DNA from: Hirsutella rhossiliensis
Taxonomy: Eukaryota; Ascomycota; Sordariomycetes; Hypocreales; Ophiocordycipitaceae
Length of the DNA: 64,000 nucleotides
Direction of reading: 5' to 3'
Assembly: GCF_020360975.1 (NCBI RefSeq)
Contig: NW_025408669.1
Coordinates: forward strand, 7,192,001-7,256,000
Shown: piece after piece, positions 11,216-22,900 of the stretch
How the letters are laid out: each line of letters begins with the position of its first letter
How positions within the stretch are numbered: the first letter of the stretch is position 1
Translations under genes and position numbers: made by a program
Notes under the pieces: generated by a model
Seen by the model: only the letters and a program-made list of their open reading frames with translations
The model's database searches: none
What the model was told of the DNA's origin: nothing

Positions 11216-11650
11216 TAATGCCCTTCCTTAAGTATAGCGCGGCGTTACCTAATTAATAGCTTCTATACTATTAGGCCTATACTACTAGCTCTACCCTACC
11301 CTTTCCTATTAATTATATAGGCCCTACTAGCCCTATTATCCCCGCGCCTATTAGCTTAGGTAGCTAGAACTAGGCTTTATACTTATCAGCTAGCTAGCTA
11401 TTTAAATAAGGGCGCGACCTATTATATATACCCTTAGGTAGCCGGCGGCCGGCCTAGACCTATATAAGCCTTAGGTTACCTATCCCCTCGGCCTTAAGTA
11501 GCCTCTTCTACCTAGGGGTATATAAAGCAGCATCCCCCCCTTCCTTTATTCTTTCCTTCTTTTCTTTCTTTAACTATAGTAGTAGTAGTAATAAGTAAGT
11601 TCTACTTTACCTAAGGTATTAGTTCGTTCCTAGCTATATAGGCCGCTTTA
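11216..11650 (-). other. 3' untranslated region of M2
   Basis: This lies between the purine tract beside the LTR and the ORF3 stop. It includes a 7-base C run followed by pyrimidine-rich sequence at about 11534-11572, the mirror of the purine run in L. I see no coding signal. Confidence 0.55.
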
Positions 11651-12700
11651 TTAATATATACTTATAGTAGTAGCTATAGTAATAATAATAGCCTTAATAA
11701 TAATAACTTTAACTAATAAGTTCTCTACCCTATAGAGTAAGAGGCTATAATCTATAATACTAACTTCCGTAATAGATATATCTACCTCCCCCTCCTTTAC
11801 TTCCTCCTTCTTAGAGTATATAGAGTCGTTCGTCGACGCTATACTAGGCACGGCCGATAACGGCTCCGCCGCTACCGCTGCTCCTACCCGCGCCCCCGCG
11901 ACCGCGCCTACTACCGCCGCCTCTACCTCTACTACGCTAGCCGCCCTTATATCGCCCTTCTATATAACGACGCTATCCCCGCCGCTAGCCGTAACGCCCG
12001 GCCCCTCTACCCCCGCCTCCGCCTTTACTACCCCTATAAGTCCGCTACCTAGCGAGCGTAATAGCTATTTTCCGCTAACTTCTTAAAGTATAAACGCTAA
12101 GTATAGGCTAGAGCTACTTACGCGGCCCCCTATATATAGTGCGCGTTATAGGAGCTCCCCTACGCCGACTAAGTCGGGCGCCGCTATAATAGTAGTTATT
12201 ATTAGTACGCGCGTACCGGCCGCGCCTATAAGGCGGCGCCTCCTATCTTACTCGCTATAGCGTTAGCTTAAAAGGCCGGCGCGTATAGGTAGGTATAGGG
12301 GGCTACTAAGAAGCGCTTTACCGCCGCCGCCGCCGCCTACTATAATCTCCGCGCCCTTAAGCGCTAGGGCCTTATCCTTAAGTAAGTTCCTCTCTTTTAG
12401 CTCTTTTACTTCCGCTATTAACTCTCCTAGTACTAGGAATACTACCTCCGTTGCCTTATCGGCGGTCCCCTTAGCCGTGCCCGCTACCGCCCCCGCCGCT
12501 ACTACTAGCCGGGCCCCCTTTACTCTCGGAGCCCCCGGAGCCGCCGCTACCGCCGACTAGCTCGCGGGCTTAGAGGGCCGCCTAAGCGCCTTAGAAAGCG
12601 CCGCCGCCGTTAATAAAGTAGAGGAGGATAATAAGAATAAGGATAAGAACGATAATAAGGATAAGGAGTAGGTCTAAGTAGTCTAAGGGCTCTACCTTAA
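11651..12700 (-). pseudogene. ORF3 of M2 (unknown protein downstream of integrase)
   Basis: No family is recognised. On the minus strand the frame can be followed from an acidic, low-complexity start (near 12690), through an alanine/glycine-rich part, a charged helical segment (LIAEVKELKERNLLKDKALA, about 12410-12350), a six-glycine run (about 12325), and the conserved C-terminal block DSIYSKKEEVKEGEVDIS (about 11825-11770) before the stop at 11651. The last 66 codons are stop-free. The same block is present in L, and a related protein is present in M1, so three copies share it. The gag with a zinc knuckle lies elsewhere (16.7-17.5 kb), so ORF3 is an additional protein. It may be structural, envelope-like or captured. 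Confidence 0.55.
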
Positions 12701-12759
12701 AATAAACGCTATTTTTATCTCCGCTTATATTATTACGCTTATATTATTATAACTACTTA

Positions 12760-15700
12760 CTTTACTTTACTTACTTTATAGTCTTAGCCTAAGCTATTAT
12801 CGGTAGTCTACTAGTCTATTATTTTTATTTACTATTCTAAATAAAGCTTTAAACTTATTAAGGGCTATAGTTCTTATAAACTTATATATAAGTTCCTATA
12901 TAAGGTTAAGATACCCGCGCTACTTAATAAGGACCTCTTAGCGTTTCCCTTTACTAACCTTTTTCTAGTACGCGGCTTATATCTCTTCGACCTTAAACTT
13001 ATCTTCTCCTTTTACCTTAATTATAGGCGGTTAAGCGTCTACTACTTCTTATTTAGGTAGTAAGTTAAAGGAGGCTTTATAAAAGAGGTCTATATTAATC
13101 TTATTATAGACCCTTATTAAGAGACTATTAAGCTCTATAACCTATAAGCTAATAACCTTCTATACTATAAACTTTATATATAGCTAGTTAAGTTTTTTCT
13201 TTAGCTATACTAACCTATAGTTACGGAGGTCTAGCTATACCTTATCTCTTACTATAAACTTATTTATTAGGGCCCTAGTCTTATTAGCGTGCCGCTCTTA
13301 ATTTTACGCTATAGCGGCTATCGTAGATTAGTAATAATCTATAGTCTCTTATAGCTTTTATATAAATATAGAAGCACGGCCCTTTAGTAATAAATTACTA
13401 TACTACTCTACTACTATATCTATAGTAAAGGGAACTAATAAGGGTAGTTTAAAGCTATATATTATAAAGAAAGGGGCTATTTTAATAAAGGTATATAGTT
13501 TACTATTTAACGTAAGTTAGGCTATAGGGAGCTAACGGTCTTAGTCTACTTAGTTATAGGCTACGATAGCCTATAAGTAAGCCTATACTTCTTAGTTAAC
13601 CCTCTTAGGCCCTTTATCGGTCTATAAGTAATATACTATACTAAGTAGCTATATAATTTAAAGTAGCTAGTATAGGTACTACTAAAAGCGGCTAGTTTAA
13701 TTCGATCCCCTATCGCTTATAATAGAGGCTAGCTAGCTATATAAGCGGGCCTAGTACTATAGGAAGCGCTTTATATAAGACTCTATATCTATAAATAGTA
13801 TTAGCTTTAATACTATAGACTTACTAAGTTAGTCCTTAATTACTTATATATAGCGGTTGCCGCCCTTTATAAGTAAGAGGTCTATTATAAAGTCTATTTA
13901 TATATATATATAGAACTAGTTAGGTACCGGAAGCTACTTAAGTAGCCTTTTAAGCTACGCCCTCTAAATCTTAGTATAGCTATAGATATCGTAGTTATAG
14001 AGAAAGCGGCGAACGTAGTACTATAGGAGGGGCTAGTAGAAATCCCTCGTAAGGCCTATTACTATACCCTACCTACCTAGGTAGCTTACGATACTAGAGT
14101 TATAGACGAGCTAGACTAGCTTCCCTTAAAGCTCGTTTTATTTATTTAGCTCCGGCGGTCTATCTTTCTCCTTAGCTTCTATAGTATATAGCGCGCCCGG
14201 CACCTATAGTCTCCCCCGCTAACGTAGATGCCCTTATAGGTCGATATAATAGTCGGCTACTTATACCTTTAGCTTTAGCTTTAAATTAAGGCGTTAAGTA
14301 ACGGACTTAATAGCGTAGCGTACGCTCTTATAAGTATAGTCTAAAGACGATATCCTATCCTATAAGCGCTAGAGGACCTTATCTTAGAATACCTATGCTA
14401 TATACGCCCCTAGGCCGGTCTATCCCTCCTTACTAGGCCGAGGTAAAGGTATAAGGGAAGGCTTATCTATTAGCGCTACGCCTTCCTCTACTAAGGAAGC
14501 TCCTATATAAGTCTATAGCGCTTCTTATAGGATAAGTTATAGATTCTAGGCCTCGATATCCGCTCCTATTAGCTAGTCTTAATCCCTCTAAGAAAGCGTA
14601 TTTAGGACTATAGAGTCCCGCTTTAACTAGTACTTAATTAAGAAGTTAAAGCGTAAAAGATACTTTACTTAGCGGGCTTACCGTTCTAAGAGGTACTAGC
14701 GGGTTATAAAGTACTTAAGATTCCTATAGTCTATAAGAACCTTAAAGCTTATATAGCTTTAAAGCTCCGCTTACTATTACTTAAGGTAGCTAATAATCGC
14801 TAGTATCTCCTTATTATAAATAGCGTAATTCCGCTCTACTAAGGTTAGCTTATAGGAGTAGAACGCTATTAGTTACTTCTACCTATCTACCTCCTAAGAG
14901 AGCATTCCTTTAAGTGCCTAGCCGCTATAGTCCGCTTCGACTAACGTAGACTAGTCGAAGTCCTACTAAAGTAATACTAGGGCCTATAAGAATAAGTCCT
15001 TAAGCGTATAGAACGCTCCTTCCTATATAGGCCCTTAATAAAAAGCGGTCTATTTCCTAGTAATCTTATTTAAAGGACTTATAATATAGGAGAAGCCTTT
15101 AATAAATATCCTATAATAGTTCGCGAACTTAAGGAAGCTCTATACGCCCGTTTACGTAGTTAGGGCCGCTTAGTCTTAGATCGCTTAAATCTTTATAGGA
15201 TCCGCTTATATACCTACGCTTATATAGATAATAAAGCCTAGGTACTTAACCCTCTTAACCCTAAATTTATACTTATCTAGGTTAAGGTAGAGCCTATAAA
15301 GTTAAAGGCGCTCTAAGACCCTTTATACTTTCTATATATAGTCCTTATAAGAGCCGCTTATATAGATAAGGATATTATCTATATATATAGAGGCGAACTT
15401 ATCGAGGAAGTCCTATAGTACGTTATTAATATAATACTAAAAGGTAGTAGGCGCTCCTAAGAGGCTAAAGGGCGTTATAAGCTACTTAAATAAGCTATAG
15501 CGTATATAGAACGCTGTTTTTTACTTATTACCTTCTAAGATCTATACCTTATAAAACGCCTATTTTATATCTAGCTTTATAAACTACTTTACCTTTAAAA
15601 GGTTATAAAGTATATCTAAGATTAAAGGTAAAAGGTAGCGGTCTAGCCTTATAATTACGTTTAGAGCCCTATAATTATAATAGAACTATATTCCGCCCCT

Positions 15701-16700
15701 TAGTTTACGTATAAATAGGACTAGCGCTCCTACTTTAGAGCTACTTACTTAAATAAAACCCTTATCTAAGAGGTCCCTTAGCGTCTTCTTTAGTACTAGT
15801 AGCTCCGCGTATAATATACTATATAGCGGTTTAAATAGTATAGGTAGTTCTTACCCCTTCTTATTAGTATAAAGTACGATCCTATAGTCTACCCCTAGCT
15901 TATATAAGTTAAGCTTATCTACTTCTTAGGACTTAAATAGCGGTAGGAGGTCGTAAAAGCGCTCCGGTATCTACTACTATAGCTTAAAGGGCGAATTTAG
16001 CTTCTTTATTTAAAGGGCCTTATCGATATCCGCTAAGCTAACTATATAGACCGCTATGTTAGCCGCTGCCCGGCCTTACCCTTACTCTACGTATTATATA
16101 GTTCTTATAAAGATAGAGGTAAGGACTTCTTATACTAAGTATAAAGCTTATACGCTTAGTCCTATACTTATAAAACTATTATTATAGCGGACCTATTATT
16201 ACGTAGGCTTAAACTATAGCTTCCTTTAGTATAAAACTAAGTATAACTCTATATATAATAACTAGGGTTTCTTAAGGATTAAGGGAAACTCTAGTTAAGG
16301 GATTATATAAGCTACGATAAGCTTATAGTAACCGTTAACCTTTATAGCTAGCTATATAATACCCTTAATTACTATACCTTTTATCGTACTTAAAGCGCCC
16401 TTTACTTGCCTTAAGGCGATCTTTTTCATTAGTACTTATATCTCTTATATAAGAGCCTCGTTAACTATAGCGTAGTACTAATAGCCCTTATCTATAAGGG
16501 CAATAATAGGTAAGGAGGTATTAATTATAACTTATATTAAAGTAAGCTCTTCTTTTATATAGGCGGATAATTCCTCCTTCTCCTTTACTAGTACTAGTAA
16601 TTAAGGCTCTAGAGCCTATCTTTACTTTAGAGCTACTCTTTTTCCTCTAAGCCTAGGGGGGCGGAGTCCTCCTTATTATCTAAAGCAAGGAGCGGTTTTA
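12760..16700 (-). pseudogene. M2 pol: protease, reverse transcriptase, RNase H, integrase
   Basis: The minus-strand reading gives reverse transcriptase with YIDNILIY (YIDD in the family) at about 15366-15392. RNase H follows at about 14690-14750 and an integrase YHPQTD-type segment (YYL*TDKGPKRVN) at about 13578-13640. The order is that of Ty3/Gypsy. All stops I read are of the kind made from CAA, CAG or TGG. The protease should lie between about 16.0 and 16.7 kb, but I did not find a clear D-S/T-G motif. Confidence 0.78.
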
Positions 16701-16729
16701 TCTTTACTACTTAAACCGCTATAGGCCGC

Positions 16730-17750
16730 TTAGCTAAAAGGAAAGGGCATTTTAATATAAAGTATATAGATACTCTATAATATAGGTAGCGGCCGTTAGC
16801 CTTCTTCTTCCTAATTTCCTTACTTATTACTTACTTCGCCCGCTACTTAGAGTATAGGGCGGTATAGGGGGTAGTCGATAGCGTCTTCTTACTATATCTA
16901 GCCCGGTTTATATAGGTAGCCGATATTAAGGTATCCCTATCTATATTAATAGCTAGTTATTTATCTTATAAAGGGGCGGTAATCCTATCGCCGCTATATA
17001 GCGTGCGCTTATAAAGCTTCTAGAAACGCGGTATCTATTTATAGCCTTAAGCTACCTTTATTAACCGGCTTATATACTCGCTATAGTTAGTAGGTATAAT
17101 TATAAGGATAAGTAGCTCTCGTAGGGCTAGCGTAATTAAATTCTATAGCTATATAAGCTTCGCGCTATCTTCTTATACTATAGTCCCCGCTACCTATAAG
17201 AGCGTCTCTTTAAAATTAGGAAGGAATTCGCTAAAGGTTTATCTATCTTTTTACTTAAGGGTCTATAGCCTATCTTATGCCTTCTCTTACTCCTATACGT
17301 TACCGAACGTATATATAAGGTATTAAAAGAAGTCTTATAGGTCGCGTCTACCCTTAGGGCCGCCCTTATCCTAGAATCTAGAGATTCGCCGTATCTAGGG
17401 CTCTAGTAGCGTATAGAGGAGCAAATACTACGCTATATCGCGATAGCTATTTTAGCCCTATTTCTCGTTAGTTATAAACTTCGTCTATAGCCGGCTAAGG
17501 AAGAAATAGAAGGACTCTAGCTTACTATCCTAAGTCGGCTAAGGGAGCGGCTTCTACGTTAGTAGTATCGCCGCTATAACTAGCGTTACGGAGGCCGTAG
17601 GGGTTAGAGCTAGTCTCGTAGATAGCTCTCTTAGTATAGCGAGAACCTTATCCTTCTCGCTAGCCGTCGCGCTTTTAATCGCTTCTAGGATAGCTATAAT
17701 ACTTCCTATCTATCTAAGGAGAGGCAGAGTACTTCCTTAAAAGGGAGGCG
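16730..17750 (-). pseudogene. M2 gag with zinc knuckle
   Basis: On the minus strand, TFSEFLPNFKETLL (about 17235-17190) and the following helical segments have the pattern of a retrotransposon Gag capsid domain. Near the C-terminus, about 16795-16740, there is a knuckle of the form C-x2-C-x4-H-x4-C. Its first two cysteines are now Tyr, and the final KCPF still carries a TGC codon. The same gag is found in M1 segment 3 (about 34200-35200). Confidence 0.7.
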
Positions 17751-17798
17751 CCCTCTTTAAAAAGATATCTATTAGATCTATTAGTTAATAGCTTATAC

Positions 17799-17984
17799 TA
17801 TTATAGAGTAAGCAGAGGCATAGGTATAGGTACCGTCTATAGGATAATATTAATAAGCTATATAGAGCTCTCCTATACGTAGCTAGCCTATATATATATA
17901 TATAGGATCCGGCCCTCTATATATAACTATATAGCTTAGGCTATAGCCTAAGCTTATAACCTATAATAGTTAAAGACTCTTATA
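17799..17984 (-). repeat. 5' LTR of M2 (186 bp)
   Basis: It runs from TATTATAGAG to GACTCTTATA on the plus strand and is the partner of 11030-11215. It is followed by the TATAG duplication at 17985-17989. Confidence 0.88.
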
Positions 17985-18359
17985 TATAGAGCGGTATTAA
18001 GTAGTCTACGCCTAGCTTATAGGGGTTTAACTTATTAGCCTTACTCTTTTAAAAGAGCGGTAGTAGGTTATAAAACCGCGGTAAGATAGCCTACTATAGC
18101 TCCTCTTTTAATATAAGGCGCTTTAGTTATAGCGCTTTCTTAATATCTATTAAGCTAACCGCGTAGATTAACGCTATAGCTATAGCTAGCCCCTTTTACT
18201 TATAGATTTACTATAGCATGCCTATAAATACTAAGGCTAAGACTTCCTAAGCGTTTTATAAGTTAAGTAGGGCGTTTAGCGCTCCCTCCTTACTATAATA
18301 CTAAACCTAGGACTATATAAGGCTAAACTATAGCGTCTCTTTATATAGTACTAAATATA
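17985..18359 (-). mobile_element. M1 segment 2 (5' part of reverse transcriptase region)
   Basis: This short piece of M1 is left between two insertions. It aligns with M2 at about 15880-16235. On the left it begins with the TATAG duplication of M2. On the right it ends with ATATA (18355-18359), the target-site duplication of Copia-2, repeated at 33788-33792. Its coding content is the region upstream of the reverse transcriptase core. Confidence 0.75.
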
Positions 18360-18927
18360 TATAAGGAACGGTGTTCCTACTATAAATAAAGCAGCTATAA
18401 TATACTCTCCCGATTATATAAGCTAATAAGTAGTATATTAATTATAGATAAAATCTTATTCTATAGAGTAAGAATCGCTCGTTATTTTATATGTTATTAT
18501 ATATTAAACGGGTTGCCGGTTATCGTATAATCGGGAATCGAAGGAATAGAGCTAGCTTAGAATGCTAGCTAAGACCTCTTAAGAATACCGGCATAACTAA
18601 CCTCCTTTAAACACGAATATTAGTAGAACTAAGATACTTCTAAATTTACTCGAGGCATCACGGAATTTCCTAGTCTTAGGGCTATACGGCAGCCTAAATC
18701 TAGTCCCGAAAGGTTCTTCCGTTTAGCTATAATTTTCTATATAAGATAGTATATCCGCTAGTAAATAGATTAAGAATTATTAACTTTAATACCTCTTCTA
18801 TATACTAATATACTACTAATAAATTCCGTTGAAAATCCTACCTTATACTCCTTCTTCCCCTTTATTATATAGTCTTACGTAATTCCTTAATTTCCTAAAA
18901 TTCCGCTTTTGCTTATATACCTTAAGA
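18360..18927 (+). repeat. 5' LTR of Copia-2 (568 bp)
   Basis: It starts TATAAGGAACGGTGTTCC and ends CCTTAAGA. It matches the unmutated solo LTR at 20462-21026 in reverse orientation, with differences mainly of CpA to TpA and TpG to TpA type. Confidence 0.92.
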
Positions 18928-18945
18928 GGTTATAAGCCTAGCTTA
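18928..18945 (+). promoter_or_regulatory. Candidate primer binding site of Copia-2
   Basis: GGTTATAAGCCTAGC follows the LTR directly and is identical to the site in Copia-1. The primer tRNA is not assigned because RIP may have altered it. Confidence 0.45.
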
Positions 18946-19100
18946 CTCCTTTTAAGCTAGGAAATTAACTTATACCTTTAAAATTCCTTGTCGAAATACC
19001 CGATTAAAATTCCTTTCGAAAATCCCCCTAACGACCTTTTCTACCTTCCTTCGCTCTTAAACTCCCGCCTAGACTTCTCGATCTCTATAAACGAAATAAT

Positions 19101-19426
19101 ACCGAATTTATATAAAATAGGTAGATAGAAAGAATATAAATTCTCTAGACTTAAGGGAAATTTAAATTATACTCTTTAGACTATAAGGATAAGAGCTATC
19201 CTTACTAAGGAAAAGCTTATCTCTACCTTAAAGTAAGAAAATTATATAAAGACTATAGAAGCTTTATCTTAGATTTTTCTTTAAGTTAAAGATAGCCCTT
19301 TAATATAAATTAAGCATTTAATAAATACTAAAGCTACTTAGGATAAGCTTATAAAGCTATATAATCCGTTGAATTTCTCGTCGAATTATTTACTTATAAA
19401 GTAGCTCTTTAATCTTAGTCCCTTAG
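19101..19426 (+). pseudogene. Copia-2 gag, 5' fragment before the Gypsy insertion
   Basis: The fragment aligns with 1293-1619 of Copia-1, including EYKFSRLKGNLNY. It is interrupted at 19426 in the sequence AGTCCCTTAG by the chromodomain Gypsy and resumes at 28790-28798 in the same sequence. Stops lie at former Gln and Trp codons. Confidence 0.75.
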
Positions 19427-19876
19427 TATTATAACTATAGCTACTAGGCCGCTAACGGTCGACCGCGTTAAGCACGTAATACGGTCTAATAGATAAATAG
19501 TTAGCACGACTATCTAATAAATATAGGATCGAGGGGATCGTAAAGATCTAAGTAATCTAGGATTAATAGGATTACTACGCTCTATACAATCTAACGTTAG
19601 GGATTATAGCTAGGCCTATAATCTAAGGATAGTCTTTATAGGTATATATAGCTACCTACTTTTACTCCTTTAAATAGATAGCTCGATAGCTTTTAATATA
19701 GATCTTTATTACGATTCTATCTTTAATTTTAATTACTTAATTATAGTCTACGGTCTATAACCTCTAACTTATTACTAACGTAATATATATATTATTACTT
19801 AGACCACGCCCTATTATATCTATTAATATAAACCCCTCGATAGGTTTATCCCTTAGGAATAATACCGGTCGTTATA
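19427..19876 (+). repeat. 5' LTR of G2-A (450 bp)
   Basis: It runs TATTATAACT to GTCGTTATA. Before RIP this would be TGTTATAAC...GTTACA, with the usual TG...CA ends. It matches 28340-28789 over the full length. The internal region then starts TATTAAAAGCTC, the position of a primer binding site. Confidence 0.9.
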
Positions 19877-19989
19877 TATTAAAAGCTCTTATTTAGTATA
19901 ATACCGCGTTACTCTAAGTAATATCGTAACTATTAATATACCTATATAGTAAACTAGATTAACTAACTCTAAAGCTACTATATCGCCTT

Positions 19990-22900
19990 AGGATATAATA
20001 CGCGAGATTATTACCCTTCGATATAAGGTATAGTTACTTAGAAATAAAGGAGGCAATAGATAAGTTAGGGACCTTAGAGAAGTAGTTAAACTAAAATAGC
20101 TAGGACTATTCGATAGTACTTATAGTACGATTCGAGACTTTCTTACTTAACTTAAGGCCTACTACTAGTTTTACCTTACTAAACTCTTAGACCTAGTCGA
20201 AAAGGTACTCTATATAGGAAATTATTTATTTAGAACGGTACTCGCTTAGTTTAGACCTATTATAAGGGACTTTCTTAATAACTAACTAGCGCGATAAGAT
20301 AATAAGATAGATAAAGTCTTTACTAGTTTCTAAGGATTTAAAGAAGCTATTATAAAGGTATTTAAAATAACTAATAAGGAATAAAAAGCTAAATAGAAAC
20401 TTAGAGAACTCTAATAAAGGATCTTAGTATTAGATTATACTATAAAGTTCTATTAAGTTACTCTTAAGGTATATGAGCAAAAGCGGAATTTTGGGAAATC
20501 AAGAAATCACGTAAGACTACGTGATAGAGGGGAAGAAGGAGTATAAGGTAGGATTTTCAACGGAATTTATTGGTAGTGTATTGGTGTGTGGAAGAGGTTT
20601 TGAAGTTGATGATTTTTATCTATCTACCAGCGGACATGCTGTCTTATATAGACAATTGTAGCTGAACGGAAGAACCTCGGGACCAGATTTAGGCTGCCGT
20701 ATAGCCCTGAGACTGAGGAATTCCGTGATATCTCGAGTGAATCTGGAAGTGTCTTGGTTCTACTAATATTCGTGTTTAGAGGAGGTTGGTCGTGCCGGTG
20801 TTCTTGAGAGGTCTTAGCTAGCATTCCAAGCTAGCTCTGTTCCTTCGATTCCCGATTGTACGATAACCGGCAACCCGTTTAATGCATAATGACATGCAAA
20901 ATGACGAGCGATTCTTGCTCTATAGGATGAGATTTTGTCTATAATTAATATACTACTTATTGGCTTATATAATCGGGAGAGTATATTATAGCTGCTTTAT
21001 TTATAGTAGGAACACCGTTCCTTACAGTTACCTTAAAGCTTAATTAAGAAAATAAACCTCTTATATTATAATTTTACGATAAGCTTAAAGAAGAAGTTAA
21101 GGATAAGCTTTATAAGGAAAATCGACTTAATAACCTCTTAGACTATATTACTATAGTAGTATAAATCGACGATAGATAGTATACGCGATACTAAGAAAAC
21201 AAATAAGGAAGAGGAAACTAGAACCCTTCTTATAAAAATAACTTTAACTAACGCGCTAACTATAAAAAGAAGCGCGAAACTCCTATTACTTATACTTATA
21301 TAACTAACCTAGGTAGGATAGATCTAAATATAATATAGAAAAGCAAAGGAAAGTATTTTAACTATAGGAAACCTAGATATTACTTTAAAGAATATAGATA
21401 ACCTTATAAGGAGAAGAAAACCTACTAGGTACTAGCCTTAAAAGGTAAGAAATACCTAAACGCTATTAATAAATAGGAACTAAAGTATAAACTCTTTAGT
21501 TAAACTATATACTACGATAATAAATATATAGTATACTTTAGCGATAAAAACGGTAATAGATAGTTCTTAAAGCTATTAAAAAAGACCTTTATAATAATAT
21601 AATAAAAGGATCTTAAAATATAGAAATAAGTTAAATTTATAGAACTAAAATACCCCTATCTTAAAGGAGTCTCCTAAGACTAGATTAAGAAGAACGGTAA
21701 ACGATTCTAGGAAGATATATAAAATAAAAATCGATAATAATAATAGGTAGTCTATAAATAATATAATAAGGAAGATATAGATATAGCCCTTATACTTACG
21801 AAACTTAGATAATAACCTAAGGAGGAATAATAAAGTATCGATAATATAAGCTTTAAAGAATAAGAAATACTTAGAGAAATAAAAGATAAGAATAAACTTA
21901 TACTACTACCCTTACTATTAAAGGAGAGTACTATAATTAAAGAATATACTTTATACTTCGAAGAATTTAAAGAAATACTTAAAATTAAAACCTAATAAAT
22001 ACCTTAAATTCTTATAGAAAACTAATAAGCTATATTAATTCGATATTAACTAGTACTACGCGGAGGAGACTACGCTATAGCTATTACTATAGTCGATACC
22101 TTTATAGCTCTATAACGAGAATAATAACTATAGGGAGAATTTAAAGACAATCTATAAATACTACTTACTTATAAGTACTATAAGTATATTTTATAGATAT
22201 TATACGTTTACTTAGATTATATAATATACTTTTAGATAAAGGCACGATATAATACCTTTTTAGTTAGGTTTAAAGGATAAGTACTTTCGAAACCCTACCT
22301 AAGTATAGAACTAGACTACTAGAAGATCGATTAACGCTACCTAAATAACTAAGTTATATTATTAGAACCCGATTATAGCACGCTACTTAAATACCGCGAT
22401 AATTACGGCTTATTAACGAGATATCTTTTAAAGATATATAAAATCTATAAATATACTAAAATAAAGGAAGAGTATAACGCTACTCGCTTTAAGGTATCTA
22501 AGCCCTTAATCTTTTAAAGACTTTCGTAATAAGTTAAATATAATAAAGAAGATTATAATAAATATATATACCTAAACTATAGAATTTATAAATATAAAAA
22601 AGTATAAGTATAGTATAAACGATATAATAGTATACTAAAAGATTACTAGTAATATATATAAAGGCTATAAGCTATATTCGACTAAGGAAGAATCGATAAG
22701 GAAATACTATATAAAAAATAAAAAGACGCTAAACGAAAACTTAACCTTTAGTACGAAAACGAATAAAATTATAAAGTATAGTATATAATTAACTATAAAG
22801 TAGTATAATATAAACGATATAGCGTTAAGAAAGAAAGAATCTTTAATTAGCTATAAGAAATTAGTCTTTTAAGCCCTAATATAATACTATACAACGAAAA

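Larger units (their letters stand above)
11030..17984 (-). mobile_element. Full-length Gypsy-type element M2 nested in M1
   Basis: This is a complete minus-strand element of 6955 bp with two 186-bp LTRs and a 5-bp target-site duplication, TATAG (11025-11029 and 17985-17989). Removing it joins the two parts of M1 reverse transcriptase in the order expected from M2's own sequence. From 5' to 3' (high to low) it carries gag with a zinc knuckle, protease and reverse transcriptase, RNase H, integrase, an extra ORF3, a 3' untranslated region and a purine tract. It is saturated with RIP, but CpG is well kept. Confidence 0.9.

Noticed and set aside
11216..11540. Longer LTR of about 500 bp for M2, ending at AAAGCAGCATCCCCCCC
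   Set aside because: The right-hand LTR stops at 17984 with a matching TATAG duplication, and L has the same 186-bp unit. The extra stretch is the 3' untranslated region before the purine tract.
20624..20824. 66-codon minus-strand frame in the solo LTR
   Set aside because: It lies wholly inside an LTR with no coding history in the family. The other LTR copies do not keep it.
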